Assembly: GCA_016218815.1 (NCBI GenBank)
Contig: JACRCX010000151.1
Location: 1-44,427, forward strand
Reading direction: 5' to 3'
Source: Deltaproteobacteria bacterium
Lineage (GTDB): Bacteria > Myxococcota_A > Polyangia > DRWM01 > JAAZOP01
DNA: 44,427 nucleotides
Each line of letters opens with the position of its first letter. Within the stretch, counting starts at the first letter, position 1. The position numbers and the translations under genes were made by a program. The notes beneath the pieces were generated by a model. It was given only the letters and a program-made list of their open reading frames with translations. It searched no databases and had not been told where the DNA came from. Of this stretch, positions 23,565-33,850 are shown piece after piece.

Positions 23565-26120
23565 ATGATCGAGGGGAACAGGGGAAGGTACGTCCTCGGG
23601 TACATCGCGCTGCTCGCCGCGCTGGCCGCGCTGGCCGGCTGCAAGAAGAAGCAGGAAGAGCCGCCGCAGGTCTCGACCAGCCTGCCCATCCAGCGCGTCG
23701 TGCTCTACCGCAACGGCGTGGGCTACTTCGAGCGCGCGGGGCAGGTGCAGGGCGACGAGATCCGCTTCGCCGTGCGCAAGTCGCAGGTCGGCGACTTCCT
23801 CGCCTCCCTGACCGTCGTCTCCCGCGACGGGCGGCCGGTGGAGTTCGTGTCCTTCCCCGTCGAGACGGAGAGGGAGAAGAAGAAGGAGCCGCCGGTGCCG
23901 GCCGTCCCGGCCTGCTGGCCGATCGTTCCGCCGGCCTGCCCGGCCGACGTCGCGCCCGAGCCGGAGGCGGAGGAAGACGACACGCCGGAGGACGCCATCG
24001 AGGTGGTCGTGCGGCTCAAGGGCGGCGAGGGAGCGCACGACGTGCTGATCGCGTACGTCGTCGAGTCGCCGATCTGGAGGCCGACCTACCGCATCGTCCT
24101 CGACGAGCAGGGGAAGAAGGCCCTGCTGCAGGGCTGGGCGGTGGTGCAGAACCTGTCGGGCGAGGACTGGACCGACGTGGCGCTGACCGTGACGGAGGGC
24201 GCGCCGCTGACCTTCCGCGCCGACCTCGCACAACCGTTCATCCCCGGCCGCCCGCTCGTCACCGACCGCGGCGAGATCGTCCAGGCCGCCGTCGCTTCCT
24301 CCGTGTCGGTCTCCGACGAGACCCGCCGGACGCTCGAGCTGGGGCAGGCCCAGGCGAACGCTGCCCAGACCGTCGCCGTTACGGAGGCGGAGAAGGACGA
24401 GGAGGCGAGCGGCGCGTACGGATTCGGCCTCGGCGACGTCGGGCAGATGGGCCACGGCTACGGGACCGGCGACGGCGTCGGCTTCGGCCGCGGCGGGGGG
24501 CGCATGGGAGCGGGCGGGGGGGCGCCCGGAACGGACCTCGGCGGGAGCACAGGCAGAACACCCGACCTGCGCCTGGGCGAGGCGACGACCTACGGCGGGC
24601 TGTCGAAGGAGGTGATCCGCCGCATCGTGCAGCAGCACCGCGGGCGGATCCGCCACTGCTACGAGGCGTCGCTGCAGTCGTCGCCGGAGCTGACCGGCCG
24701 GGTGACGGTGCGTTTCTCGATCGCCCCGCAGGGGAACGTGCTCTCCGCCGAGAACGCCGGCAACACCACCGGCGACGACACCCTGGCCCAGTGCATCGTC
24801 GCGGTCGTCAACCGGATGGCCTTCCCGCAGGGCGACGGCACGACGTCGGTCACGTACCCCTTCCTGCTCCAGGTCGTCGGCGAAGGAGAGACGACGGTCG
24901 GGGCGACCGAGCCGCCGGCACCGCCGCCGCCCCCGCCCGGCCTGACCGCCGCGGGCGCGCAGGCGAGCCTCGCGCTCCTGGCGCTGGGCAGCCAGGAAGG
25001 CGGCATCACGACCTACCGCTCGAACGCACCGGTGACGGTGCGCGACGAGGCATCGACCCTGGTGGCGATCTTCAACCAGAGTGTCGAAGCGTCGGACACG
25101 CTGCTCTTCCGCCCCGACGCCGGCGTGCCGGCGTCGAGCACCCATCCCTTCCGCGTCGTGCGCTTCACCAACCAGGCCGGCGTGACGCTGGAGCGCGGGC
25201 CGGTCGCCATCTTCGGCAAGGAGACCTTCCTCGGCCAGGGCGTGCTCGAACCGCTGCCGACGGGCGCCACGACGTCGATCCCGTACGCGCTCGAGCGCGG
25301 CGTGACGATCACCGTCGAGCCGGGCTCGGATCTCGAGGAGGCCCGGCTGGTCAAGCTCGTGCACGGCGTCCTGACGGTGGAGCGCTTCAACGTGCGCAAG
25401 ACCAGGTACACGGTGCAGAACCTCACGGGCGCCGCGGGACGGGTCTACGTCCAGCACACTCGCTGGACGGGCTGGGAGCTGAAGTCGCTGCCGCAGGGAG
25501 CGGAGGAAGTCGACGCGACGACGGTGATCGTGCCGGTGGAATTCCCGGCGCAAGGCAAGGTCGAGCTGGAGCTCGTCGAACGCTCGCCGACGCGCCAGGA
25601 CGTGGAGCTGATGACCACGGTCGGGCGCGACGCGCTGGCGCTGTACCTCCAGGGCCCGGCGATCGATGAGGCCGCGGGACCGGCACTTCGGCATGCGCTG
25701 GAGCTGCGCGACCAGGTCGGGCAGATCGACGACGACATCAGCCGGTTCTCGGACGAGCGCGACGAGGTCTCGCGGGCGATGAGCGAGACGCAGGGCAACC
25801 TGTACGCCATCGAAGGCATCAACCGCGCGGGCGAGCTGCGCACGCGCCTCACGCAGCGCCTGGCCGACCTCGAGAAGCACTACGCCGAGTTGCAGACCAA
25901 GGTCATCGACCTCACCGCCCAGCGCGGCGAGCTGATGGTCGAGATGGACGAGGCCTTGCGCGACGTGACGCTCGAGGTGCCGGACGAGCCGGCGCCCGCG
26001 CCGTCGCCGACGCTGAGACAGCGCGAGGGCTTCACCTGCCCCGGGGATCCGCGCTGTCCGGTGCCGGCGACGCCTGCGTCCGGCGCGGGTCCTCAGCCGG
26101 GGAAACGACCCTCGGCGTAG
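23565..26120 (+). CDS. DUF4139-type lipoprotein with an inserted AgmX/PglI C-terminal-type module
   Basis: 851 residues; lipobox ALAGC with Cys26 and a strong GGAAAGGAGG upstream. Residues about 40-230 (VVLYRNGVGYFER, VESPIWRPTYRIVL, LSGEDWTDVALTVTEG) and about 500-690 match DUF4139/mucoidy-inhibitor-like proteins, which form an N-terminal and a C-terminal part of one fold. Between them, residues about 285-438 hold a Gly-rich run (YGFGLGDVGQMGHGYG) and the conserved block LSKEVIRRIVQQHRGRIRHC ending with TSVTYPFLLQV, the module found at the C-terminus of AgmX/PglI-type myxobacterial proteins. The C-terminal 150 residues are coiled-coil-like. Its last 28 bp overlap the end of the convergent acyltransferase gene. 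Role unknown. Confidence 0.88.
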   Translation: MIEGNRGRYVLGYIALLAALAALAGCKKKQEEPPQVSTSLPIQRVVLYRNGVGYFERAGQVQGDEIRFAVRKSQVGDFLASLTVVSRDGRPVEFVSFPVETEREKKKEPPVPAVPACWPIVPPACPADVAPEPEAEEDDTPEDAIEVVVRLKGGEGAHDVLIAYVVESPIWRPTYRIVLDEQGKKALLQGWAVVQNLSGEDWTDVALTVTEGAPLTFRADLAQPFIPGRPLVTDRGEIVQAAVASSVSVSDETRRTLELGQAQANAAQTVAVTEAEKDEEASGAYGFGLGDVGQMGHGYGTGDGVGFGRGGGRMGAGGGAPGTDLGGSTGRTPDLRLGEATTYGGLSKEVIRRIVQQHRGRIRHCYEASLQSSPELTGRVTVRFSIAPQGNVLSAENAGNTTGDDTLAQCIVAVVNRMAFPQGDGTTSVTYPFLLQVVGEGETTVGATEPPAPPPPPPGLTAAGAQASLALLALGSQEGGITTYRSNAPVTVRDEASTLVAIFNQSVEASDTLLFRPDAGVPASSTHPFRVVRFTNQAGVTLERGPVAIFGKETFLGQGVLEPLPTGATTSIPYALERGVTITVEPGSDLEEARLVKLVHGVLTVERFNVRKTRYTVQNLTGAAGRVYVQHTRWTGWELKSLPQGAEEVDATTVIVPVEFPAQGKVELELVERSPTRQDVELMTTVGRDALALYLQGPAIDEAAGPALRHALELRDQVGQIDDDISRFSDERDEVSRAMSETQGNLYAIEGINRAGELRTRLTQRLADLEKHYAELQTKVIDLTAQRGELMVEMDEALRDVTLEVPDEPAPAPSPTLRQREGFTCPGDPRCPVPATPASGAGPQPGKRPSA

Positions 26121-26992
26121 AACCGCTCGAGCAGCGCGTCCTTCTCGTAGAACCGGTCGATCAGCCAGCGCGACAGCTCGTCCTCGCCGGCGGGCAGGCC
26201 GGCCATCGGGTAGCGCCTCACGTGGAAGTGCGCCCGGTCGGCGAACCCCTGCATGAACTGCCACAGCGTCGGCACGCCGTCGGGATAGCCGATCGTCACG
26301 TCGTAGACGGCGTCGAGCTGGTCGCGCAGGCCGGCGACCGAGCCGGTGAAGCCCCTGGTGCGCGGGAACAGCACGTGCCGGAGCGGCGGCAGGCCTCGCC
26401 GGAGGGCGTGCTCCCCGCTGCGGGCCAGCTTGGCCCCGGTGACGCGCGTTCCCTCGGCGAACAGCAGGAGCCACAACGGCACGTTGTCCCGGCGGAACGA
26501 GGCGAAGGTCCGCTCGATGCCGGCACGATCGGCGTCCCAGTCGCGCTTCACGAAGAAGGTGCCCAGCAGGTAGAGCCCCCAGCCCACGCCGGGGACCCAC
26601 TTGAGCCGGTCCTTGACGAACCAGCGCATGTCCCCCAGACGGCCCTTGCTGCGGGCCAGCATCATCAGGAACGAGATGTCGGCCATCTGCTGGTGGTTGG
26701 CCACGACCAGCGCGCTCTCGCGCGGCGGGATCGGATCGCCCGTCACCACCAGGTGGGTCCCGTGCAGATTCTCCGCCAGCCTCACGGTCCAGCCCCACCA
26801 TGTGTCGGCGCCCCACCGCCCGAAGCTGCGGAACGCCCGCCGCGAGAACGGCCGCACCGCGACGCTCGCGAGCTGCGCGGCGTTGAAAGCCAGCAGGCTC
26901 GTGCCGAGGAACCCCGCGACGGGGAGCACCTGGGCCAGCGCACGCGCGCGGCGGACGGGATCGGTCGGGTCGGGCAGGGGATGTTGGGGCAT
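26093..26992 (-). CDS. 1-acyl-sn-glycerol-3-phosphate acyltransferase (PlsC-like)
   Basis: 299 residues. An N-terminal hydrophobic segment (VAGFLGTSLLAFNAAQLASV) is followed by the acyltransferase motifs NHQQMAD (NHx4D, motif I) and FAEGTR (motif III), with the LCLAT/AGPAT-type spacing (KWVPGVGWGLYLLGTFFVKRD is split here as KWVPGVGWG and GTFFVKRD). It should acylate lysophosphatidate at the inner membrane for phospholipid synthesis. ATG 26992 is 8 bp after the stop of the MopE-repeat lipoprotein gene, suggesting an operon. Overlaps the 3' end of the convergent DUF4139 gene by 28 bp. Confidence 0.92.
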   Translation of the reverse strand: MPQHPLPDPTDPVRRARALAQVLPVAGFLGTSLLAFNAAQLASVAVRPFSRRAFRSFGRWGADTWWGWTVRLAENLHGTHLVVTGDPIPPRESALVVANHQQMADISFLMMLARSKGRLGDMRWFVKDRLKWVPGVGWGLYLLGTFFVKRDWDADRAGIERTFASFRRDNVPLWLLLFAEGTRVTGAKLARSGEHALRRGLPPLRHVLFPRTRGFTGSVAGLRDQLDAVYDVTIGYPDGVPTLWQFMQGFADRAHFHVRRYPMAGLPAGEDELSRWLIDRFYEKDALLERFYAEGRFPG

Positions 26993-27000
26993 GGAACGCT

Positions 27001-29121
27001 TCAGCACTCGCAGCCGGCGGTCACGCAGGTCAGACGCACCCGCAGGTCGTAGTCCCCCTCGTCGTCGAAGGCGGTGTAGCCGTCCACGACCAGGATGTAC
27101 CAGCCGTCCGACGGCGCGGTGTAGCCGTAGTCGAACGAGTCGGGAATCGACTCCTCGCACACCACCCGCGTCGCGCAGGTCGTGTCGGTGCACCCGGCCG
27201 AGCGGTAGATCTTGAAGCTCGAGTACCACCAGGAGGAGCTGTAGCCGGGGCACGACCACCCGACGTCGATGTGCACGTCGATGCGGTCGCCGGTGCGCAG
27301 GAAGATGCGGTAGTGGTGGTCGGCGCCCGCGTCCCAGCAGCTCGTGTCGGAACGGTTGGACGCGTAGCAGGTGTCGTCGCTGATCGTATAGCCGGCGGCC
27401 CCGCGGGCCGTGGAGCGGCCGATGACCCGCGCGCCGCTGCATCGGTCGCGGCTCTCGCTGCCGGTCGTGCACCCCTGGATCGGGCACGAAGGCGCCACGC
27501 AGTGGCCGCCGGCGTCGCACGAGGCGGGCGCCGTGCAGGTGCCGCAGACGCCGCCGCAGCCATCGTCGCCGCAGTCGCGCCCCGTGCAGTTGCGCGGGCA
27601 CGTCGCGCACCCCGCCAGCCCCTCGTCGGTCGACCCGTCGCAGTCGTCGTCCAGCGCGTTGCACGTCTCGGCCGGCGGCGGGCACGACGCCCCCGACGGA
27701 ACGGTGCAGGTCGCCGAGCAGGTGCCGCTGGCGGTGCCGCCGCAGGACGTCGTGCACGCGACCGTCGCGCCGCGGATGCACCCGAAGCCGTCGTCCGTGG
27801 CGCCGTCGCAGTCGTCGTCCAGCGCGTTGCATGTCTCGGCCGGCGGCGGGCATGCCGCCCCCGTCGGCAACCCGCAGGTCGCGGAGCACGCGCCGGTGCC
27901 GGCGCCGCCGCAGGAGGTCGAGCACGCGGTCGTCGCGCCCTGGACGCAGGGGAAACCGTCGTCCGGAGCGCCGTCGCAATCGTCGTCGCGGGCATTGCAC
28001 GACTCGGCGGGCGGCGTGCAGGAGGCGGCGGAGGGCAGCTCGCACAGCGCGGAGCAAAGCCCTGTCCCCGCGGTGCCGCAGGTGGTGACGCAGGGCAGGA
28101 CCGCGCCCGGGACGCAGGGCAGGCCCTCGTCGGTGAGGCCGTTGCAGTCGTCGTCGCGGCCGTTGCACGCCTCCACCGGCGGCGTGCACGCCGCCCCCGA
28201 CGGCAACCCGCAGCTCGCCGTGCAGCGCCCGCTGCCGGCGCTCCCGCAAGAGGTCGAGCAGCCGACCGTGGTGCCGGCGATGCAGGAGAAATCCTCGTCC
28301 ACGGCCCCGTCGCAGTCGTCGTCCACGCCGTTGCACGCCTCGGCCGGCGGATTGCACGCCGAGCCGCTCGGGATCTCGCACAGCGAGGTGCAGGCGCCCG
28401 TGCCGCCGCTGCCGCAGGGCGTCGTGCAGGGCATCGTCTCGCCCGGGCTGCACGGCAGCTCCTCGTCGGTCGTGCCGTCGCAGTCGTCGTCCTCGCCGTT
28501 GCACGCCTCGGCCGGCGGGACGCAGGCCGTCTCCGCGGGCGGCGCGCAGTCCGCGGTGCAGGTACCCGTGCCGTGGGTCAGGCACGAGGTCGTGCAGCCG
28601 ACGCTCGTCCCGGCCGCGCAGGGGAACCCGTTGTCGGTCGTCCCGTCGCAGTCGTCGTCGACGCCGTTGCACGATTCCGGACCTCCCCCGGGACAGGCCG
28701 TTTCGCAGCCGGGGTCGCCGTCCAGATCCACCCATCCGGGGAGGCAGCGCACGACGCAGTACGAGCCGACGCAGACGGGCTCGGTGTGCTCCCAGGGGGC
28801 CGAGCAGGCGACGCCGCAGCCGCCGCAGCTCGCGGGGTCGGAGGTCGTGTCGACGCAAGTGCCGCCGCAATCGGTCCGGTCGGGCGGGCAGCCGCCCTCC
28901 CCCGTCTCTTCGCCCTCCACGTCGCCGGCCTCGACGACGGCATCTTCCGCCGTCTCCTCGACCGCGTCCGGCGTGCCGCCGTCGCCGTCATCCGGCACGC
29001 CGATGCCGTCGCGTGCATCGGGCGCGGTCCCCGCGGTGGCGCAGCCGGCACCGAGCGACCCGGCGGCGACGAGCCACGGCAAGATCCACCCCCAGCGGCT
29101 CGAAGGATCCCGTCCAGCCAT
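27001..29121 (-). CDS. MopE-type Cys-rich repeat lipoprotein
   Basis: 706 residues. Signal peptide with LGAGC (Cys27), then an acidic linker and a Cys-rich entry (CGGTCVDTTSDPASCGGCG). Seven repeats of about 56 residues follow, each with a CN-x2-DDDC(D/N)G core, a following acidic-Cys segment, and paired Cys further on (C-x3-CG, C-x3-C). This is the putative metal-binding motif described for the copper-binding surface protein MopE. A C-terminal domain of about 140 residues (RCSGARVIGRST to VRLTCVTAGCEC) resembles a PPC-type beta sandwich. Probably surface-exposed and stabilised by many disulphides; metal binding is inferred. It follows the sigma gene by 62 bp on the same strand. Confidence 0.92.
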   Translation of the reverse strand: MAGRDPSSRWGWILPWLVAAGSLGAGCATAGTAPDARDGIGVPDDGDGGTPDAVEETAEDAVVEAGDVEGEETGEGGCPPDRTDCGGTCVDTTSDPASCGGCGVACSAPWEHTEPVCVGSYCVVRCLPGWVDLDGDPGCETACPGGGPESCNGVDDDCDGTTDNGFPCAAGTSVGCTTSCLTHGTGTCTADCAPPAETACVPPAEACNGEDDDCDGTTDEELPCSPGETMPCTTPCGSGGTGACTSLCEIPSGSACNPPAEACNGVDDDCDGAVDEDFSCIAGTTVGCSTSCGSAGSGRCTASCGLPSGAACTPPVEACNGRDDDCNGLTDEGLPCVPGAVLPCVTTCGTAGTGLCSALCELPSAASCTPPAESCNARDDDCDGAPDDGFPCVQGATTACSTSCGGAGTGACSATCGLPTGAACPPPAETCNALDDDCDGATDDGFGCIRGATVACTTSCGGTASGTCSATCTVPSGASCPPPAETCNALDDDCDGSTDEGLAGCATCPRNCTGRDCGDDGCGGVCGTCTAPASCDAGGHCVAPSCPIQGCTTGSESRDRCSGARVIGRSTARGAAGYTISDDTCYASNRSDTSCWDAGADHHYRIFLRTGDRIDVHIDVGWSCPGYSSSWWYSSFKIYRSAGCTDTTCATRVVCEESIPDSFDYGYTAPSDGWYILVVDGYTAFDDEGDYDLRVRLTCVTAGCEC
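27600..28690 (-). repeat. Tandem coding repeat, seven units of about 168 bp
   Basis: The DNA encoding the DDDCDG units of the lipoprotein. Neighbouring units share long stretches (for example the coding of PPAETCNALDDDCDG is near-identical in the last two), so the array may gain or lose units by recombination. Confidence 0.75.
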
Positions 29122-29183
29122 CGGCCTCCGCTCCCTTCGGCGGGATTGTGACATGGCGGCGGCGGGAGTCAAACGCGACGGGC

Positions 29184-30443
<1,260 letters not shown>

Positions 30444-30545
30444 CGTCGGTTCTCCCGTGTCCGCGGGCCGACGGAACGGCTCAGGGTGCGCTATGCTTCC
30501 CCGGGGCGGCGAGCCGAAAGGACCGCTTGCGGACACTGGAGGAAC

Positions 30546-31202
30546 GTGAGTCCAGGAGTCGCCGATAGGGCCGGGCGGGGGGAGGCGGACGACGCCCGGG
30601 TCGTGCGGCCGTCTTTCTTCTCGGGCGACGACCGCGCGCTGCTCGAAGCGCTGCGACGCGGAGACCCGGGCGCCTCGCTGGCCCTGTACGACCGCCACGC
30701 GCCCTACCTGAGACGCGTGCTCGCGCGGGTGATGGGGGTCGACGACGAGCTGCCGGAGCTGCTGCACGACACGTTCGTGAACGCCTTGGCCTCGATCCGA
30801 AGCCTGCGGGACGACGCCTGCCTGCCGGCCTGGCTGACGCGCGTGGCGGTGTTCACGGCCCGGGGGTGCATCCGCCGCCGCCGGCGCCGCCGGTGGCTGG
30901 AGTTCCGCGCGCCCGAGGCGGTCGAGGATCCCGCCGTGGCGGGCTCCGAGCCGGAGGACGTGCAGGCCCTGCGACGCCTCTACGGCGTCCTCGGACGGCT
31001 CGGGGCGGATGAGCGGATCGTCTTCGCGTTACGATACCTGGAACAGATGACGGTGGCCGAGGCCGCGAGCGCGTGCGGGATTTCCGCGGCGACCGTGAAG
31101 CGGCGCCTGGCGCGGGCGGAGAAGCAGTTCTGCGGCCTCGCGCGGGAAGATCCCGTGTTGCGCACGTGGGTCGAGGAGAGTCCGCGATGGAGGGAACGAT
31201 GA
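30546..31202 (+). CDS. ECF (extracytoplasmic function) RNA polymerase sigma factor
   Basis: 218 residues from GTG with GGAGG 4 bp upstream. Region 2 (ALYDRHAPYLRRVLARVMG, LHDTFVNALASI, AWLTRVAVFTARGCIRRRR) and region 4 (ERIVFALRYLEQMTVAEAAS, CGISAATVKRRLARAE) are both present, and no region 3, as expected for an ECF sigma. The stop overlaps the next start in ATGA, so it is translationally coupled to the FecR-domain gene, its likely regulator. A TATGCT with GCGC before it lies at 30490-30495 and may be its -10 box. Confidence 0.92.
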   Translation: MSPGVADRAGRGEADDARVVRPSFFSGDDRALLEALRRGDPGASLALYDRHAPYLRRVLARVMGVDDELPELLHDTFVNALASIRSLRDDACLPAWLTRVAVFTARGCIRRRRRRRWLEFRAPEAVEDPAVAGSEPEDVQALRRLYGVLGRLGADERIVFALRYLEQMTVAEAASACGISAATVKRRLARAEKQFCGLAREDPVLRTWVEESPRWRER

Positions 31203-32554
31203 GCCGGCTGGACGAGATGGGACGTCGTCTTGCGGCCGAGCAGGACCGGATGCTGGCCGACCGGGACGACCTGGCCGAGGTGCGGGGACGGCTGGCGGGC
31301 ACGGGTGCGCCGCGCGCCGGGACGCGCCGCCACGGGTGGCTCCCGCTCGCGATGGCCGCGGGACTGGCCGCGGCCCTGGCGACCGGGTTCCTCGTCGCGC
31401 ACGCCCTGCGCTCGACCGGACCGGCGCCCGGCACCGGGGCGGAGTCCTGGCGGCCGGGCGCCTGGATCACCGCGCCGGACAACGCCGGAGTCCCGATCCG
31501 TTTCGCCGACGGGTCCGCCGTGCGCCTCGAGCCGGGTGCGGAGGCCAGCGTGCTGTCCGCGAGCGCGACGGCCACGCGGCTGGCCCTGCGGCGCGGGGGC
31601 GCCCAGGTCGATGTCGTGCACCGGGAGGGCGTCCGGTGGGAGCTGGAGGCCGGCCCGTTCACGATACGGATCACCGGCACGAGGTTCCGGATCGAGTGGA
31701 ATCCCGCGGCGGAGACATTCCGCCTGGAAATGGAGCGGGGCGCGCTTGACGTCACCGGTCCGATGCTGGCCGATGGCCGGCGCATGGCGCCCGGCGAGGT
31801 TCTGCGGGTGTGGGTGGCCGAGCGGCGGGTTGAGGTGCGTTCCGACCGCGGAACGACCGTCGCGGCGGTCCCCGCTCCTCCCGCTGCACCGGCATCGCCG
31901 GCCGGGTCTGGGGCTTCGGCGTCGCCCGGCGGCGGAACGCCCGCGACCGAGGCCGCGCCGCCGGTCGCGTCGCTCCCCCTCCCGACCGCGACCGCGCCAG
32001 CGGAGCCGCCGGTTTCTCCCGGCGTCCGGACGCCGCCCGTCCGCCCGGCCCCGCACTCGACCCCAGGCCCCGGCTGGCGGGACCTCGCGCGCGCCGGCCG
32101 CTACCACGACGCGGTGGCCGCCGCCGAGGGGACGGGATTCGAACGGGTGCTGGCTTCGGCCTCCGCGGCGGAGTTGCTGGAGCTGGGCGACGCCGGACGC
32201 CTCGGCGGGCGCGCGGATCGGGCCGAACAGGCCTACCTCGAAATCCGCGACCGGTTCGCCGGGACGTCCGAGGCGGCGGTGGCGGCCTTCGACCTGGGGC
32301 GCCTCGCTTTCGACGTGCGCCGCGACTATGATGCAGCGGTACGATGGTTGCGCATCTGCCTGGCGGAACCGCGGGCGAGCGGCGTGGCGCGCGAGGCTTC
32401 GGGACGACTGATCGAGGCGCTGGATCGGGCGGGCCGCGCCGAGGCCGCCGCAACCGCGGCCCGGGAATACCTGCGCCTCGACCCCGACGGACCGCACGCC
32501 GACTTCGCCCGGGCCCTCCTGGCAGGGGAGCCGGCGTCTCGTGACACGCCCTGA
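31199..32554 (+). CDS. FecR-domain membrane protein with C-terminal TPR-like region, putative anti-sigma factor
   Basis: 451 residues. A cytoplasmic N-terminus of about 45 residues, rich in charge, would bind the sigma factor; one transmembrane segment follows (residues 47-69, PLAMAAGLAAALATGFLVAH). Residues about 85-205 form a FecR-type periplasmic domain (ITAPDNAGVPIRFADGSAVRLE, split as PIRFADGSAVRL and FTIRITGTRFRIEW). A Pro/Ala linker of about 75 residues leads to TPR-like helices (AEQAYLEIRDRFAGTSEAAV, AVRWLRICLAEP). Start 31199 has GGAGGG upstream and overlaps the sigma stop. Anti-sigma function is inferred from gene order and topology. Confidence 0.88.
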   Translation: MSRLDEMGRRLAAEQDRMLADRDDLAEVRGRLAGTGAPRAGTRRHGWLPLAMAAGLAAALATGFLVAHALRSTGPAPGTGAESWRPGAWITAPDNAGVPIRFADGSAVRLEPGAEASVLSASATATRLALRRGGAQVDVVHREGVRWELEAGPFTIRITGTRFRIEWNPAAETFRLEMERGALDVTGPMLADGRRMAPGEVLRVWVAERRVEVRSDRGTTVAAVPAPPAAPASPAGSGASASPGGGTPATEAAPPVASLPLPTATAPAEPPVSPGVRTPPVRPAPHSTPGPGWRDLARAGRYHDAVAAAEGTGFERVLASASAAELLELGDAGRLGGRADRAEQAYLEIRDRFAGTSEAAVAAFDLGRLAFDVRRDYDAAVRWLRICLAEPRASGVAREASGRLIEALDRAGRAEAAATAAREYLRLDPDGPHADFARALLAGEPASRDTP

Positions 32555-33845
32555 GCCACGAATCCCGCGCTCCGTGACGTCGCGTCGGCCTTCTCCGGCT
32601 TGCACGCCGCAGCCCGCAGGGCGGAGGCGGGACCGGACGAGGAGAGGTGGGGAGATCGGCCGGAGAGGTGGGGAGAAGCTCGTCTGTCCCGGCGCGGCGC
32701 CGGGACAGACGACTCTCCACCTCTCCAGTCGGCCTCTCCACCTCTCCTCTTCCCGATCGGCGGGGTGCGGGGCGCAGCCCCGCCCGACGGCGGAGAGGCA
32801 GCCCCGCCGCTCCGCTCGGCCCTCGGCATCGCTCGCCTTGTTGCTCGCCTGGTCGGTCGCGGGGGCGGGGTCCCCTCCCGCCCGGGCGACGGAGGGCGCG
32901 CTGCCCCGCGTGGTGCTGATCGGCGAGCCGCAGGACGAACTCCTCTCGCGGGTCGCGGCCGAGCTGACGGCGTTGGGCTTCGAGCCCGTGTTCCTGCCGC
33001 GGGCGCCCGACGTCGCGCCGCCCGAGGGGCTGGCCGAGGCGGCGCGCTCGGTCGATGCCGCCGCCGCGGTCCAGCTCCTGCCGACAGCCGGCGCCGTGCG
33101 CATCTGGCTCGTCGATCGCGTGACCGGAAAGACCGTGCTGCGCGAGGTCTCGTCGGAAGCGGAAGGCGTCGAGGACCCTTCGCTGGTCGTGCTGCGCACC
33201 GTGGAGCTGCTGCGCGCCAGCTTCCTCGAGATCCGCATCGGCTCCCCGGGTCAGGGGGAAGTGCAGGCGGGGCCGCCCGTCGAGAGCCTCGTGGCCCTCC
33301 AGCCGGCGGCACCCGAGGAAGAGCCGCCGCGGCTGACGCTGGAGCTGGCGCCGGCGGTGGCGGTCGGGTCGTTCGAGGTTGCGCCGACGCTGACGGTCCA
33401 GATCGGCGGCCACCTGCGGTTTTGCGAGCTGCTCGGCGTGGAGCTGTTCGCCCTCGCGCCGGCGCTGCCGCTGCACCTCGCCGCGGCCGAGGGGGAAGCC
33501 GATCTGCACATGGGACTTCTGGCGGCCGGCGTGCGACTGACCTTCGCCGCGCCGGAGGACCGCTGGGTGCCGTTCGCAGGCGGCGGGGCGGCCGTGACGT
33601 TCGTGGACGTGCGGAGCGACCCGCAGCCGGGCTTCGTCGAGCGCCCGGCGCTGGTGGCGGCGGGCGCGCCGTACCTGCGCGGCGGCGTCGCCGTCGCCGT
33701 CGCACACCTCCTGCGCGTGCGGTTCGACGTGCTCCTCGCGTGGGCGATGCCGGCGACGACGGTGCGGTTCGGCGGGCGCGACGTGGCCACCTGGGGCCCG
33801 TTGATCGTCACCGCGGGCCTCGGACTCGAGGTGCTGCTTTGGTAG
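32541..33845 (+). CDS. Envelope protein of unknown function, start uncertain
   Basis: Up to 434 residues from GTG 32541, which overlaps the FecR gene's end. The first 95 residues are Arg/Pro-rich and include the 111-bp palindrome at 32639-32749. A signal-like segment (ASLALLLAWSVAGAG) then precedes a soluble domain (LPRVVLIGEPQDELLSRVAA, AVRIWLVDRVTGKTVLREVS) and a C-terminal half of alternating hydrophobic beta-strands (LELAPAVAVGSFEVAPTLTV, VLLAWAMPATTVRFGG) suggestive of an outer-membrane barrel. TTG 32838 is an alternative start just at the signal segment. Its position behind ECF-FecR fits a surface-signalling operon. Confidence 0.75.
   Translation: MTRPEPRIPRSVTSRRPSPACTPQPAGRRRDRTRRGGEIGRRGGEKLVCPGAAPGQTTLHLSSRPLHLSSSRSAGCGAQPRPTAERQPRRSARPSASLALLLAWSVAGAGSPPARATEGALPRVVLIGEPQDELLSRVAAELTALGFEPVFLPRAPDVAPPEGLAEAARSVDAAAAVQLLPTAGAVRIWLVDRVTGKTVLREVSSEAEGVEDPSLVVLRTVELLRASFLEIRIGSPGQGEVQAGPPVESLVALQPAAPEEEPPRLTLELAPAVAVGSFEVAPTLTVQIGGHLRFCELLGVELFALAPALPLHLAAAEGEADLHMGLLAAGVRLTFAAPEDRWVPFAGGGAAVTFVDVRSDPQPGFVERPALVAAGAPYLRGGVAVAVAHLLRVRFDVLLAWAMPATTVRFGGRDVATWGPLIVTAGLGLEVLLW
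32639..32749. repeat. 111-bp imperfect palindrome inside the envelope-protein reading frame
   Basis: Outer arms GAGGAGAGGTGG (32639-32650) and CCACCTCTCCTC (32738-32749) are perfect complements. The apex stem CGTCTGTCCCGGC (32681-32693) and GCCGGGACAGACG (32699-32711) is also perfect, with a 5-nt loop. Between them lies a second GGAGAGGTGG/CCACCTCTCC pair. The length is exactly 37 codons and no stop is created in the plus-strand frame. Confidence 0.8.
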
Positions 33846-33850
33846 GGGGG

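Noticed and set aside
27600..28690. Regular 168-bp repeats considered as a CRISPR-like array
   Set aside because: Unit length and open coding frame fit a protein repeat, and there are no unique spacers.
27271..29151. Plus-strand frames opposite the MopE-type gene
   Set aside because: Their periodicity mirrors the coding repeat on the minus strand; no independent signal.
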